From Trifolium pratense (lineage: Eukaryota > Streptophyta > Magnoliopsida > Fabales > Fabaceae), in contig NC_060064.1 of NCBI RefSeq assembly GCF_020283565.1, forward strand, positions 18,868,337 through 18,932,336: 64,000 nucleotides of DNA, given 5' to 3'. Positions 21,774 through 33,100 of this stretch are shown in pieces. A program made the translations under genes and the position numbers. Each line of letters opens with the position of its first letter. Position 1 is the stretch's first letter. Below the pieces are notes generated by a model, which worked only from the letters and a program-made list of their open reading frames with translations, was not told the DNA's origin and searched no databases.

Positions 21774-23034
21774 ATGTATAACTTGTAAAACATTTGGTCA
21801 GTTTTATGTTTCATCATTTGGTCATAAGTTAATTTTTTGGTGTTGTGTTGTGTTGTGGTTGAGTCTTGCTGCCTCCAATTACGTACGGTGTGATGTGATT
21901 ATGCTAATTTGTCTAATCTTAGCATTTTTGTATTAGTGTGTATTTAGTAAATTTGGCATTCTCAAAGTAAAAAAAAAAAAAAAGAAAGTTGAAGCATTAT
22001 TGGTTGGAATGAGTGGAATTCATATTATCTGATTTTTAAACAAAATCCAAATATTAATAAAATTTTATTGACTTCATTATCTTTGATTTGACTCCACTGT
22101 TAGTTCCTTTCATCCAATTTCATGAATCCAAATATAGTACTAGAGCCTCCTTTAAATACACTAAATAAGATTTTGTAAAAAACATAAATAATAATTAATA
22201 AGATGTAATAGGAATGTAAATGGATATTTATAGCACGAATAATATGATACTTGTATTCGTTCTGTTGAATAAATATGATATATTTATCCGCATTATATTC
22301 TTGTGAATAATCCATGAATTTTGAGATACGCACGAATATTTACAAATATTTATGTATAACATAAATATTTTTAAAGAAAAAATATTGATTTTTGAATATT
22401 TTTTTTTAATGACCTAAAATTTCTTCCACTTCTTTTAAAGAAATATATATTAACACGTAATAATATTCATACACTTCACTCCAATTTAAAAGCAAATTAA
22501 AAGTCATATGATTAGTGCTTCAGTGATCGTTGAAGAGGGGATATGATTTGTAAAATAATTTTACACGGTCAATCAAATAGTCATGTTTAAAGATTGGATT
22601 TGTGGAAAGGCGAAAATCAAAGATATGCTATGAGTCATGGTTAGACCTTTTTAATTTTCTCCATATTGGAAGCTGCCTGGTTTTTGCTACTATGTTATCT
22701 GTCTGCAGGTTCTAATTAGAGGAATGTGGTAGCTCATGTAGCAGAAAAATGATGCTCTGTAACAGAGGATGTTTTGCTGATCCTGGACTTTAGGTGCATG
22801 CTGTTCTGTTGTCACAATCTAATTAAATGTTGTATAGTCCATTTTCTACATTATTGTTGGCATGTTTACATCTCTCAAGTCATTGTTTGCATTGCATAAT
22901 TTTAAAACTACAGTGTATGTATACTACCCCAGATGGAATACAGAGTACATATGCAATAAATGCATTCTTTTGAATTTAGGTTAAATGGACAAATGGATGC
23001 ATTCTTTATAAGCATTAAGTCAAAAAATTTGTCC
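21774..23034. other. Intergenic, AT-rich, with a weak LINE-tail trace
   Basis: No gene is seen. Around 22715-22750 the plus strand reads RNVVAHVAEK, which resembles the end of the RNase H domain in plant LINEs, but the match is too short to be certain. A poly-A run lies at 21969-21984. Confidence 0.3.
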
Positions 23035-23135
23035 CATAAGTCCTATCTCAACTGATAAAATGCCGAAATTATTAGGTTGGACGTCATGACCCGAGTTCGA
23101 ACCCGGGATCTCACTGAGTTTAAAAATTTAAGGCT
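23035..23135 (+). mobile_element. SINE-like element, third family
   Basis: The sequence ctatctcaactgataaaatgccg (box A-like), ttattaggttggacgtcatgac, then gagttcgaacccgggatctc (strong box B) has the tRNA-promoter arrangement. A degenerate relative (gaaattattaggttggatgtcat, without the box B) lies at 58.20-58.25 kb. Confidence 0.5.
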
Positions 23136-23647
23136 TAAAGATATAAATTTGGAAGGAAAGAGTATTCATGTTTACCTAAGTAGGTTTGTTTAAGTCTTAA
23201 AGATTTCTCTATGGCATGAAGGTTGATTTTTGTTTAACTAAATATAAAAATGTCTCTGTTTTATTTATTTAAAAGAAAATACTAATTGATAACATCTCTC
23301 TTGCAAGGTGAAATACAGTCAGTCTTAATTTTCTCTTAAAGATCCAAATACATGAATATTTCAATTACTTCTATTTTGTCACATTATTTATAGGCTTAAC
23401 TATATCGTTTTATACTATTCTTTTGTTTTTTCATTTCTTTAACTTATCTAATTCCTACCTATTCCCACTCCAATACTATAAAAGTGTTGTTGGCAGTTAC
23501 AACACGGATCCGCTAGCTGCGCATTTACTCTGATTCAGTCTGCATAGTAATTCAATCAATTGGACCCCCACAACAACCAACTACCCTTACATATACATTT
23601 TTCACTTCATTAATAATAATAATATTAATATGGTTGGCACAATGTCA

Positions 23648-23660
23648 CTCTTATATATGT
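23648..23660 (+). promoter_or_regulatory. Probable TATA box of second LEA_2 gene
   Basis: The run cttatatatgtag lies about 130 bp before the ATG of the LEA_2 gene at 23782, a normal distance for a plant promoter with a short leader. It is inferred from position and sequence only. Confidence 0.45.
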
Positions 23661-23781
23661 AGCCTCACCATACCATACGTATCAAATCTCATTTATTCAT
23701 CCAAAATCCTCACTATCTTATGGTAGTAGATCCATTTCATCATTTCTCAATTTCAGTTGAATTGTGTCAAAATTAAGGGCC

Positions 23782-24420
23782 ATGAAGAGTGCTACACAAA
23801 ATAAGCAATACCAAGAAGAACAAGCTTTGATGATTCCACCAAAAAAAGGAAGACACAGATGTGTAACTTGCATATGCATACTGTTATTTCTATTATTAGT
23901 TTTAGTAACAGTTTGTGTTGTTCTTGCCTTAACACTTTTCAAGCCAAAAGAACCAATAACAAAGATTTCTTCAGCTACTTTACAAGGTATATCACCTCGT
24001 GTAACACTTCCTGTTCTTAACATACAAATCAATGTTACTCTTGATATCAAGATTCAAGTCGAGAATCGAAACCGTGCGAGTTTCAAACATGCAGATGGAA
24101 TTAGTCTTTTGATGTATAAAGGTGTTGAAGTTGGAGAGACAGATATTTATCCTGGTTTGATTCCTGCAAGAAGTTCTAGTATTCTTCCTTGTAGACTTAA
24201 TCTTCAAGCTGATAAGTTAGCATCCAATATGACAGGTTTTATAGGTGATTTGATGGGTGGTGAGCTCTCTTTGGCAACAGTTACTAGGATTCCTGGTAGA
24301 GTTACTTTTCTTGGATTCATTAAGAAACACATTGTTGCTAAGTCTAATTGTCAATTTGTTTTTGGTGTTCCTGATATGGAGATCAAAAGCCAAATTTGCA
24401 AGAATACGGCAAAGTTATGA
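23782..24420 (+). CDS. LEA_2 / NDR1-HIN1-like membrane protein (212 aa)
   Basis: A single-exon gene. The first true ATG is at 23782 (ggccATGaag); the open frame runs further upstream only through a GTG. The product has a basic cytosolic tail ending KKGRHRCVTC, one strongly hydrophobic helix (about residues 29-52, Leu/Val-rich with Cys residues that could be acylated), and a LEA_2 domain (INVTLDIKIQVENRNRASFK, then VGETDIYPGLIPAR and ILPCRLNLQADKL). It shares the layout and motif order of the gene at 15386 (NVTLDxxVxVxNxN, GExxIxxGxI), but identity by eye is low. Its role would be in membrane-linked stress or defence responses; that is family knowledge, not shown here. The two genes are now separated by an intact copia insertion. 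Confidence 0.92.
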   Translation: MKSATQNKQYQEEQALMIPPKKGRHRCVTCICILLFLLLVLVTVCVVLALTLFKPKEPITKISSATLQGISPRVTLPVLNIQINVTLDIKIQVENRNRASFKHADGISLLMYKGVEVGETDIYPGLIPARSSSILPCRLNLQADKLASNMTGFIGDLMGGELSLATVTRIPGRVTFLGFIKKHIVAKSNCQFVFGVPDMEIKSQICKNTAKL

Positions 24421-26690
24421 ATGGATTTGGATTGTATACGGTATGATTGCACGCAGTCAACCACATATGATCCGAATTTCAATGAAGATTTTAATTTTTG
24501 AAAAATAAATACTGAGTTTAAAGTCTGGACCGTAGATTGTACGATTTTAATCGAACAATTTAGAGGTGGCTAGGGGAAGTAGATTTATAGGTTATATGGT
24601 CATTTCATACTTCAGTGATATAAATAATAGTGTTTACATGTATTTATATATTTGTATGCTTTTGTATATTAGAAGTTGGTTGTGGTTTTGAAAATTTTGG
24701 GAATTCCATTGTGAGGACCTTTTATATGTGTAGAAATTAGGAAGATATAAGAGATTACTGTATTTATATATTCATTGTATTTTTTTTTTTTGTTTTAATT
24801 CATTGTATATTTGAAGTACAAGTAGGTGGTCCTATTCATACCTATGGGATAGGAGACAGAGAAACTTAAAATTAATTACACATAAAATTAATTACTTCTG
24901 ATATAATTACAATATACAGTAAATTTTAATAAATAGAGAATCATATTACGAATTACTGAGTATATCGTAACATTATATATTGGGTATGTTCTGACTTTGT
25001 GACTATTGAAAAAGCATTAGACCCTGGAGCTTGATTGAAAGTTTTCACTCAATGAGGAGAAGAAGATTGATTTTCAAGGAATAGCTTTCTATTAAGTGCA
25101 CGAGTCTGATAACAGCGAAGGAATGAAATCCAGTGTACTTAGTACATACATTACAAAAAAAAAAACCTTCAAACAAGTTAAATTAGGAGAATCAAAGTGT
25201 TAAGCTCTTCTCAGGTCCCAACATCAATATTGTCGATGGTGTATAGCGGAATATGGAAGAAGCCCAAAAATTCCGCCATATAAGCATGGCATTGCAGCCC
25301 TATGGCACCACATTGGCGGTTATCCTTTCACAAACTGGCTATGACAATTGTCAAAAACTCGGTCCGACATTTAACAACACAACCTGACTTTAAATGAAGT
25401 AACTTAACACAAATAGTTGTGCTAAAAAAGAACTCTAACTTAGGCATAAGAGTGCCTTTTGCAAATATACCGCCAAGAGCCACCAATGTCCTACAACCAT
25501 CCAGCCACATGCCAAATACCCTGGACATTCAAGCCCTAACTACCGGACATAACATGAGGGGTTAACAATATAAGAAGTACAACAAGAAATGAACTTTGGA
25601 GTAAAACAATTGCAGGAGAGGATGGTTTAGCCATCATTTTAGTTTGTAACACTAAGACATACAACACCTAACACTATAGCAATAGACACCTAACTTAGGA
25701 AAATAAAATGTATTGGTTTCATATCACTGTGAGACACTAACACATGTTCGATATCTCGGACACGAGACACACCTTATGAAGGAAAATCAACTTAGGAAAA
25801 GAAAAAAGGGAAAAGGAAAAGAAACCTGCAAGTTGACTCCAAGTGGGGAGAGTGTGGTGTAGGAAACAGCTCAATCAAAGTAAACAGAAGGGTCACCAGA
25901 AGAAGCAGTATCCAAGAAGCATAGAAGGGTTCTGAAGAGCCAAGAAGAAAATGATAGCATCGTGTTACTAGTGAATCTGTTTTTGGTAGCTGTCATCTTT
26001 TTTAGTCATATGAATTCACTCATTTGAGCTTGAATTGGTTGCATTGCTAATTACTTTTGCCACCAAAGTTCATTTCTCGCACGTACTACAAAATTACCAA
26101 AATACCTCCGTCCACTATTTACGTAGCGGATTCCATGGTATGAGTGTTTTTTTTTTTTTTTTAATGAAAAATCTCATTTTGATAACGTTCGCTACTTAAG
26201 TAACAGATGTTATAAAAATGAGAAAATTTCATATTATGGGTGCTTTATTTTCTTCTCAAATTTCACATTTTGATAATGTTCGCTACTTAAATAGCGGACA
26301 GAATCCGCTATTCAAGTAAAGGATGGTAAAAATCTTGAATTTCATGTAGGTGTTTTTTGCTCAAAATTTTCTATTTTAAGTAGCGAAAGGATAAAATTAA
26401 AATTCATAGGACGCGTGACAAACTGATAGGGTGGCAAAACCTAATTGTAATGCTTATTTTTATTTTCGAGCTCATTTAGTGATATGAATTCACTTATTTT
26501 TATTTGCATTGCTCTAATTTTTAGTATTTTCACAAATGGATTTTCTCATTTTCTGAGCTCGAAACTGTTTTTAAAAATTAGCTTACCAAATGAGTTTTTT
26601 TTTCATTTTTCCATCTCTAAACAATTTTTAAAAATTTAATTACCAAACAGATTTTTGTTTATTCTCTTTTAAAAAACGAAAAACTAATTT
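24421..26690. other. Intergenic region with degenerate repeats
   Basis: No gene is recognised. Contents: a tagcggaa/ttccgccat/tggcgg segment at about 25230-25345 resembling the CAGTGTTGTCAA hAT MITE family; a poly-A run at 25155-25165; unassigned sequence at 25550-26050; and the TACTTAAGTA palindrome repeat at 26085-26440, listed separately. Confidence 0.5.
26085..26440. repeat. Dispersed repeat with TACTTAAGTA palindromes (copy 2)
   Basis: Motifs cgctacttaagta, cgctacttaaatagcgga and ccgctattcaagtaaagg recur at about 26190, 26281 and 26308, each followed by a gataaaaatgagaaa-like spacer. The copy ends gacgcgtgacaaactgatagggtggcaaaa, parallel to gcgcgcgagaaactcgtagagcgacaaaa of the 4.4-kb copy. 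Confidence 0.6.
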
Positions 26691-27189
26691 TAAAAACTAA
26701 TTCAAACAAGCCCTTACTCTTCCATTCTCAGAGACGTCCAACTCTTCTTCCTCTCTCTCTCAAAGCCGCTGCACCGCCCGATTCCGGCCATCCCTTCTTC
26801 CTCTCAAACCGCCTGCGCAGGTACCCTCTCTCTCCCTTCTCTCTGTCTCTCTCGCACAAGTATGATTAATTGATTATTAATCTAAGGTTTTGTGATTTTA
26901 GGTTTTTTGATTTTGTGATGTTATTGTTGACTACTTGTTAATTTTTTTTTTTTTATTGTTGCATCAATTTTGCATAAAATCATTATAGTATCAATCATAT
27001 TACAATTTAAATATGTTAATCATTAATGTTACTATCTAGGAGGTTGATATTAGCTTGAACTAGTTTAAGTGTTTTGTGCTTCAATTAGTAAAATTGCTTT
27101 TTTTTTTTTTTTTTTTCTATTAGGGGCCAATATTTAAGATCAGAACAGGGTCTCCCAATTGTTTAAGACAACCTTGGATTCAGGGGGAA
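26691..27189 (+). other. Leader exon, leader intron and promoter of the 105-aa membrane-protein gene
   Basis: A CT-rich, comparatively GC-rich exon (about 26715-26820) ends in GCGCAG followed by the donor GTACCC. An acceptor (ttttctattag) ends at 27123. A 303-bp leader intron is therefore likely, leaving 66 nt of leader before ATG 27190. The leader intron is T-rich, as usual in plants. Confidence 0.6.
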
Positions 27190-30100
27190 ATGTCGAGCCA
27201 TCGTGTCCCAGGGCAAATGTCGAGCTATGTGTGGCGAAAATATGCAGATTATTTGTTCACAAAATGGGAGAAAACCTTTCTCTGGGATATGGTTGAACCT
27301 TACAGAAGACCTAAATCATTCACTCCTGTTGTTGTTACTTATGTTGCTGCTTTCTACACTGGGGTTATTGGTGCTGCCATCACTGAACAACTCTACAAGG
27401 TTCTATTTCCATTTCAATTTTGTGTCTCTATTTTTTCTTTATTATTCTGTTTATTGTAATTTGTAACTATGGCATTGATTGATACCAATAATTTCAAGTA
27501 AACAATTATGGTTGGGTGTGAGGGACTTTTTTATTTTTGTTTTTGTTGTGTGAAACAAGTAGTAGTTTGTTTGTTTCCTCCTGATTTTGAATCTGAGTAC
27601 TGCTGGTATTGGAATTAGACTTTGTGTTTTAGTTTTGTTTATTTGAAGGAATTCAGTGTTCAATTGGGGATTTAGGGTTAACTTCCATAGGACATCTAAT
27701 TGATGGGTTTGTGAAAAAGTTTAATGACAATGTTGTCAATGGCGGATAGCGGAAATAGCAGATTGTTAAAATTCCGCTGCAAAATAGTGCTCTAGAGCCA
27801 CTATAGCAGTTATTTGACAATATTTTGTAGTAATTTTTAGTAAATAGCGTATCGTGAAACATTAATGGTTTGTCAAAATTCTGCTGCATACCGCCACTAT
27901 AAGCTTCTATTTAACAACACTGTTTAATGAACATAGACTATTACATTTGAATCCAATAGGAGCCTCTATTTCTGAATGGTATATTTTTAATTTTAAAATG
28001 TTGTTATAAAATTGGGATGCTGTAGCAAAATAGTAGATTTTTATTGGATGTCATTGTAAAATTAGTTTACAATAACAGTCATGTCCTTTAAACCCATTGT
28101 CGTTGTAAAATTGTTAAAGGAGTTTTGAGTGTAAGGTCGTGAGTTCGAATCCCATTGTCGTTCTTTATTCTTTTATGCTTTTTTCAATTTGTAAATATTA
28201 CTAGTATTTTTTTTTATTATTATTATTAAAACAAAAAGCCAAAAAAAAAAACAAAAAGTCAAAAGGGGAAGGGAGGCAGTACGCGTGAATCAATCCCGGA
28301 AATGAAGTTTTCAATTTCGCTCATCAAGAGCATTCAAGCAGGGCAAGGCACAGCTCAGAGCAAATCACACAAGAGAGGAAGGTTTTAAATGCATTGAAAC
28401 GGATTAAAGGATGGATTAAAAACAAATCAAACCAAATTGGAAATTTCTCATTCATTCATAAATTCAAATTGAAGCAAACCCGCCTCCCTCAAACTCTAAA
28501 AATCCAAACCCAGATTTTCTGATGTAGCCTCCCCGGTGGTGGTGCGACGAGTTTGTTGCTCCGCACCACCGTCTTTGTCCCGTCGGCCTGTTAACACTTT
28601 GATTCCGGTAGCCCTGTTGCTCTCTTTTCGTCGCTGCCGCTGTCGCCGCTCGCTTTTGGGTTTGCCGTCGCTGCAAGGGTCGGTATGGTCCGATTAACTC
28701 TCCTCCTTCGTCTTCCTCTTGGTTGGGTGATTGGTGTATGCTTTGGTTCTCTGATTCTATGCCAGATCTGTTGAGATCTGCAGCTCCAAGTTTACATCAC
28801 TGCAACGGTGGTTTTGGGTGGTCTCGACAGTGGTTATCTGTTTTTGGGGCTGTTTTCACTTCGGGTTCTGTTTTAGCCTTTATTTTCTGTCTTCTGTTTT
28901 GGGGCTGCTTTCGTTTTTTGCGTAGTCCTTTTGCGTTTCTTTGTTTCAGCCACCACTGCCTTCCTTGTGGTGGTGATCGGTGGTTTTTGCGTTTCGGTGG
29001 TTTTTGTTCTGTTTCGATTCTGGCGTTGTTGCTTCAGGCTTGGTGGGTTTGATTTGTTGTGGTGGTATTTGGAGCAGGCTGCTTCTGTTGCTCTCGTTTC
29101 GCCGGCGTTTTTCCGTTCGCCGGAGTTTATGGTGGTGTTGTTGCTAGTTGGTGGCTTTGTTCGAGCTCTTCCGTTTCACCGTTGTCGATCGCTGAGCCTC
29201 TTTGGTCCTCATCTGTTTGCTGCTCCTCTCTGCGCCGGAAAGTTGCTGTTGTTGCGGTGTTGGGCTGTTTTGGTTCGGATTTTGTGCTGGTGCGGATCTC
29301 GTATCTTGTGCTGGTGCGAATTTGGACTTTGTTTCGGCGGTTTGTTGCTGTTTTTCGGCGACTGTGGTGGTTCGGTGCGGATTCGGAGTTTTGGTGAGAT
29401 ATTGGTGTTGCGGTGGTGAGTCTTGTTTGGAGTGGTGGCGGTGGCGGCCGAGGTAATCTGACCAGAATCCCTTCGCTTATAAATAGCAGTAGTTGTACAA
29501 GGGAAAGGGGGACAAAAAAGCACAGATACAGAGAGAACCCAAATATCTGACCAAAAAGAGAACAAAAAATAAAAAAACAAAGAGAACAGCAGCATGCAGC
29601 ACGCACTGCTTCTCCTTCCTCAACCTCCATCTTTTTTATCGAATCTTCAACATCAACATTCAATCAAAACTACCACTCCACCGTTATCAGTTGTCACTTA
29701 TCACCATCCTTCTTCAATATCAATTCAAACCACCGTCAACAAACCAAAACAGAAATTAAAGAAAGGAAAGCAAGAAAGAAGAACAGATCATAGGACGAGA
29801 AAGAGCAGAAGAAACATTTCCGCCGCCGCTGTTTCGGAATCAATCATCGTCGGAATCGCACATCGCTGCCGCCGTCGCACACCACCGCTGCCGGTTCTCT
29901 TGTAGAACTACTGCTATTCATAAGCGAAGGGATTCTGGTCGGATTACTTAAAGAATGGGATTGTATGGCTTCAATTTGGATTTATGAATGGATGAGAAAT
30001 TTCCATTTTGATTTGATTTGTTTGTAATTCATCCTTTAATCCGTTTCAATGCATTTAAAACCTTCCTCTCTTGTGTGATTTGCTCTGAGCTCTGCCCTGC

Positions 30101-33100
30101 CCTGCTTGAATGCTCTTGATGAGCGAAATTGAAAACTTCCTTTCCGTACTGCCTCCCTTCCCCTTTTGACTTTTTGTTTTTTTGGCTTTTTGTTTTTTTG
30201 GCTTTTTGTTTTAATAATAATAATAATAATAATAATAAAAGAAAAATACTAGTAATATTTACAAATTGAAGAAAAGCATAAAAAAATAAAAAATAAAGAA
30301 CAATGGGATTCGAAATTTCGAACTCACAACCTTACACTCACGACTATGGTTCATATTTTATGCATTACAAAAGGTGTTTCGGTATTATGTTTGACTTGTT
30401 GCTGCTTTAGATTTTGGTGGTTTAACAGAGAATCGTATTAGTACATTACAAAAAATCTGCTTTAATTATTCATATTCTCTGTTAGCCTTCAGATTCTGAC
30501 ATTGCGGTGCCTTTTGTGTTTGCTTGTTCTTGGATACATCCTCACGCTGTGATCTCTTTTATTGTATTCTTGTGGTTCAGCATTCCTTTTTTGATATTGA
30601 TTGCATTTTAGTCACGTGTCTTTCTCTTCTTTTTTTGGCCAAGTTGCCAACCATTGTACTAGAGATAGATGGTAAAATTTCAATCTCATCCTTTTGAGGA
30701 GACACTGGATTAACCTATCTGTGTATGAGCCACATCAAATTTAGGATTTTGAGAGGTGTAAACTTGCAATTGTAATGTATAGATTCTAAAAGGAAATACA
30801 AGGTTTCAGTCATGGTAGTCAATCCCGGGCGATCCTAGTGGGATCCCGGTGGAGCAGAGCGGAGCGGAGCTCTGCCGGGACGGGATGGGATGGAGCGGCG
30901 CAGCTAAGCTTCTCGGTGGGATCCCAGCAGGTTCCCAGTGGACCGGAGCGGAGCGGGTCCCGGGTTGTCATCCCGGGTTAGGACTGAGATTTTGTTTTCA
31001 TGGGTTTTAAAGGCCATTTTTTAAATCTCACTCATTTTAGTAAGGGTAAAATTGGTTTTTTACCTTTAAAACTGTTACTTACTCCTAACTAAACCCTAGC
31101 CGCAATTCATTCTTTCTCTCACGCTATCGTACTATCTTCTCTCACTCTCAAGATCCAAACTTCTTCAACCTTCATCTGCTGTTTCTTCTTCAACCTTCAT
31201 CTGTTGTTTCTTCTTCAACCTCGGATGATTAGACTTAGACTTTGATGATGAACTCGAGTTTTAATTTTTAGTTACTTTATTAATCTAAGTGTTGGAGACT
31301 TGACTTTTGCTTATTTATTTTGCTTGACTTTTGTTGGTAATTTTTAGTTACTTTATGATGAAGAAGGTGTTTTTTTTTTTTTTGACAAAGATGAAGAAGG
31401 TGTTGTAGACTTGAGATTTGTGTTTTTAATTTTTAATTTATGAATGTTTTATGGATTTTGAGATGTTTGTTTAATTTTACATTAATTATATGTTTATAGT
31501 ATTATTTATGTAATTTATAAATAAATAAAAAATAATAGCGGCATCCCGGCCATCCCGCTCCCCGGGATGCCGCTATCCCAGTTTTGGGGCTGGCCGCTCC
31601 GCTCCGGGATCCGGGATTAACTACTATGGTTTCAGTTATATGCATTTTTATTGAATTTGTGTTTAGGTGTTGAGATTTGGAACTCCATTTCTTCTAGTGC
31701 TAGACTAAGTTCCAAGGCGTTTTTCTTAGTCATTCTGGCTGGCGTTGGAGATGCTATGCCATTTCTTCAACAGGCAACAATATGGGATGAAAAGGTCATT
31801 CTTGTGCTAGTTGATGTCAGTCAAAACAAAAGAACACAATAACGATGAATAAGTAGGATGAGACATTACAAAAAGTTATTTATTTAGTTGAGATTATAAA
31901 TATAACTTTCTATGAAAAATAATACTAGTATTACAATTATTGCTTTACCTTTAGCCAGTGTTGCATAGATTATGGTGTGGTTTGGTGCACAATACATGTA
32001 CATGTATGTATGTTATACATAACAGAACTTTAATCAGTATGGTACAATGGTGTACACTGTACACTTAGTCGGTTTCCTATTTAGGATCGAAATCTGTGTT
32101 GAATTGGATTTTTATACATAAACTTCATAGTATAGTATGCAGTAGTGCATAAATATTATGAATAGGCCCATTAGTACATTTTATAAAATCACAAGTGTGG
32201 TATAATAAGTAAAACACGACTATGGTTGAATTTTTGCATGAAAATGGTAGACACAGATGATTTTCTCATTTTAGCTGAGTTATATGATAATTTCTCATAC
32301 CCTTTGTCAGAATCTCACCCAGTCCACTAAAACTATAACATGTGGAAAGCTCAAAAGATACATGCCATTGGGTTGAATTTAAAAGAGTACTCCCTCCGGT
32401 CCATAATCAACACTTCACCTTTTTAGATTCATTGAATAATTAATGTATTTGGTCTAGACCAGATACATTAATTATTCAATGAATCTAGAAAGGTGAAGTG
32501 TCTCTTATAAAAAGGACCGGAGGGAGTTAATAATAAAATTTAGACCAGATCTTGACTTACGTTGTAGTACCTCCATGAATAGATGACACCTTTCCGTTTA
32601 CTCTTGCATTTGATCTTTTTGAGCATCTTGGGTTGCTCATGCTTGCTCCCTAACATGAGATGTAAGGGATAAGGGGGGATTCTTGTTTTATTTCTTATTT
32701 GTATCTTAAGAGTTATACATCATTTTACACCTTTTGGACCAGTATCTGTGGTGTACTTATTTCTAGAGTGCAACATGTAGCCAACATTACCAATAAAGGA
32801 CTAAGTGCTTAGCTTGTTTATAAGCTAGGAAGCACCGACACTCCTCAGATTAGGCGTGTCAGTGTCGGACACGTGTCGGTGTCCGTGTCCGACACTGACA
32901 CTTATGATTACACTAAATTATGTCATTTTTTCAAATTTTTATCGGTGTCGACGTGTCGTGTCCGGTGTCGGTAAACAAAAAAACCAAACATATTAGGGAT
33001 GAAGAGAAAATAATTCAGCTCTATCTGTGTTCTTCCATGCTTGTACTGTATATGAAAGTAGGCTTGTGCGAATAAAATGTTCCTTCTTCTGCTAATGTTT

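Larger units (their letters stand above)
28127..30339. repeat. Large inverted-repeat element (2.2 kb) in the intron, arms about 350-370 bp
   Basis: The left arm (28127-28475) and right arm (29968-30339) are reverse complements with few mismatches. Shared blocks include GAGTGTAAGG, aatttgtaaatattactagta, caaaaggggaaggg, caatttcgctcatcaagagc and ggttttaaatgcattgaaac. The right arm has a longer (TAA)n tract. The arms enclose about 1.5 kb of GC-richer sequence with long frames on both strands and no recognisable protein. Long TIRs and captured-looking filler suggest a Mutator-like or foldback element. No clear target duplication was found. If spliced out with the intron, the RNA could fold into a long hairpin. 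Confidence 0.8.

Noticed and set aside
23764..23781. Upstream start for the second LEA_2 protein
   Set aside because: The codon there is GTG; the first ATG is 23782.
28723..29663. Several 80-180-codon ORFs on both strands as genes
   Set aside because: They arise from GC-rich, compositionally skewed filler in the inverted-repeat element. Frames overlap on both strands and none resembles a known protein.
31651..31842. Extra exon of the 105-aa protein
   Set aside because: The two known exons join in frame with conserved sequence; this frame has no supporting splice sites or homology that I recognise.
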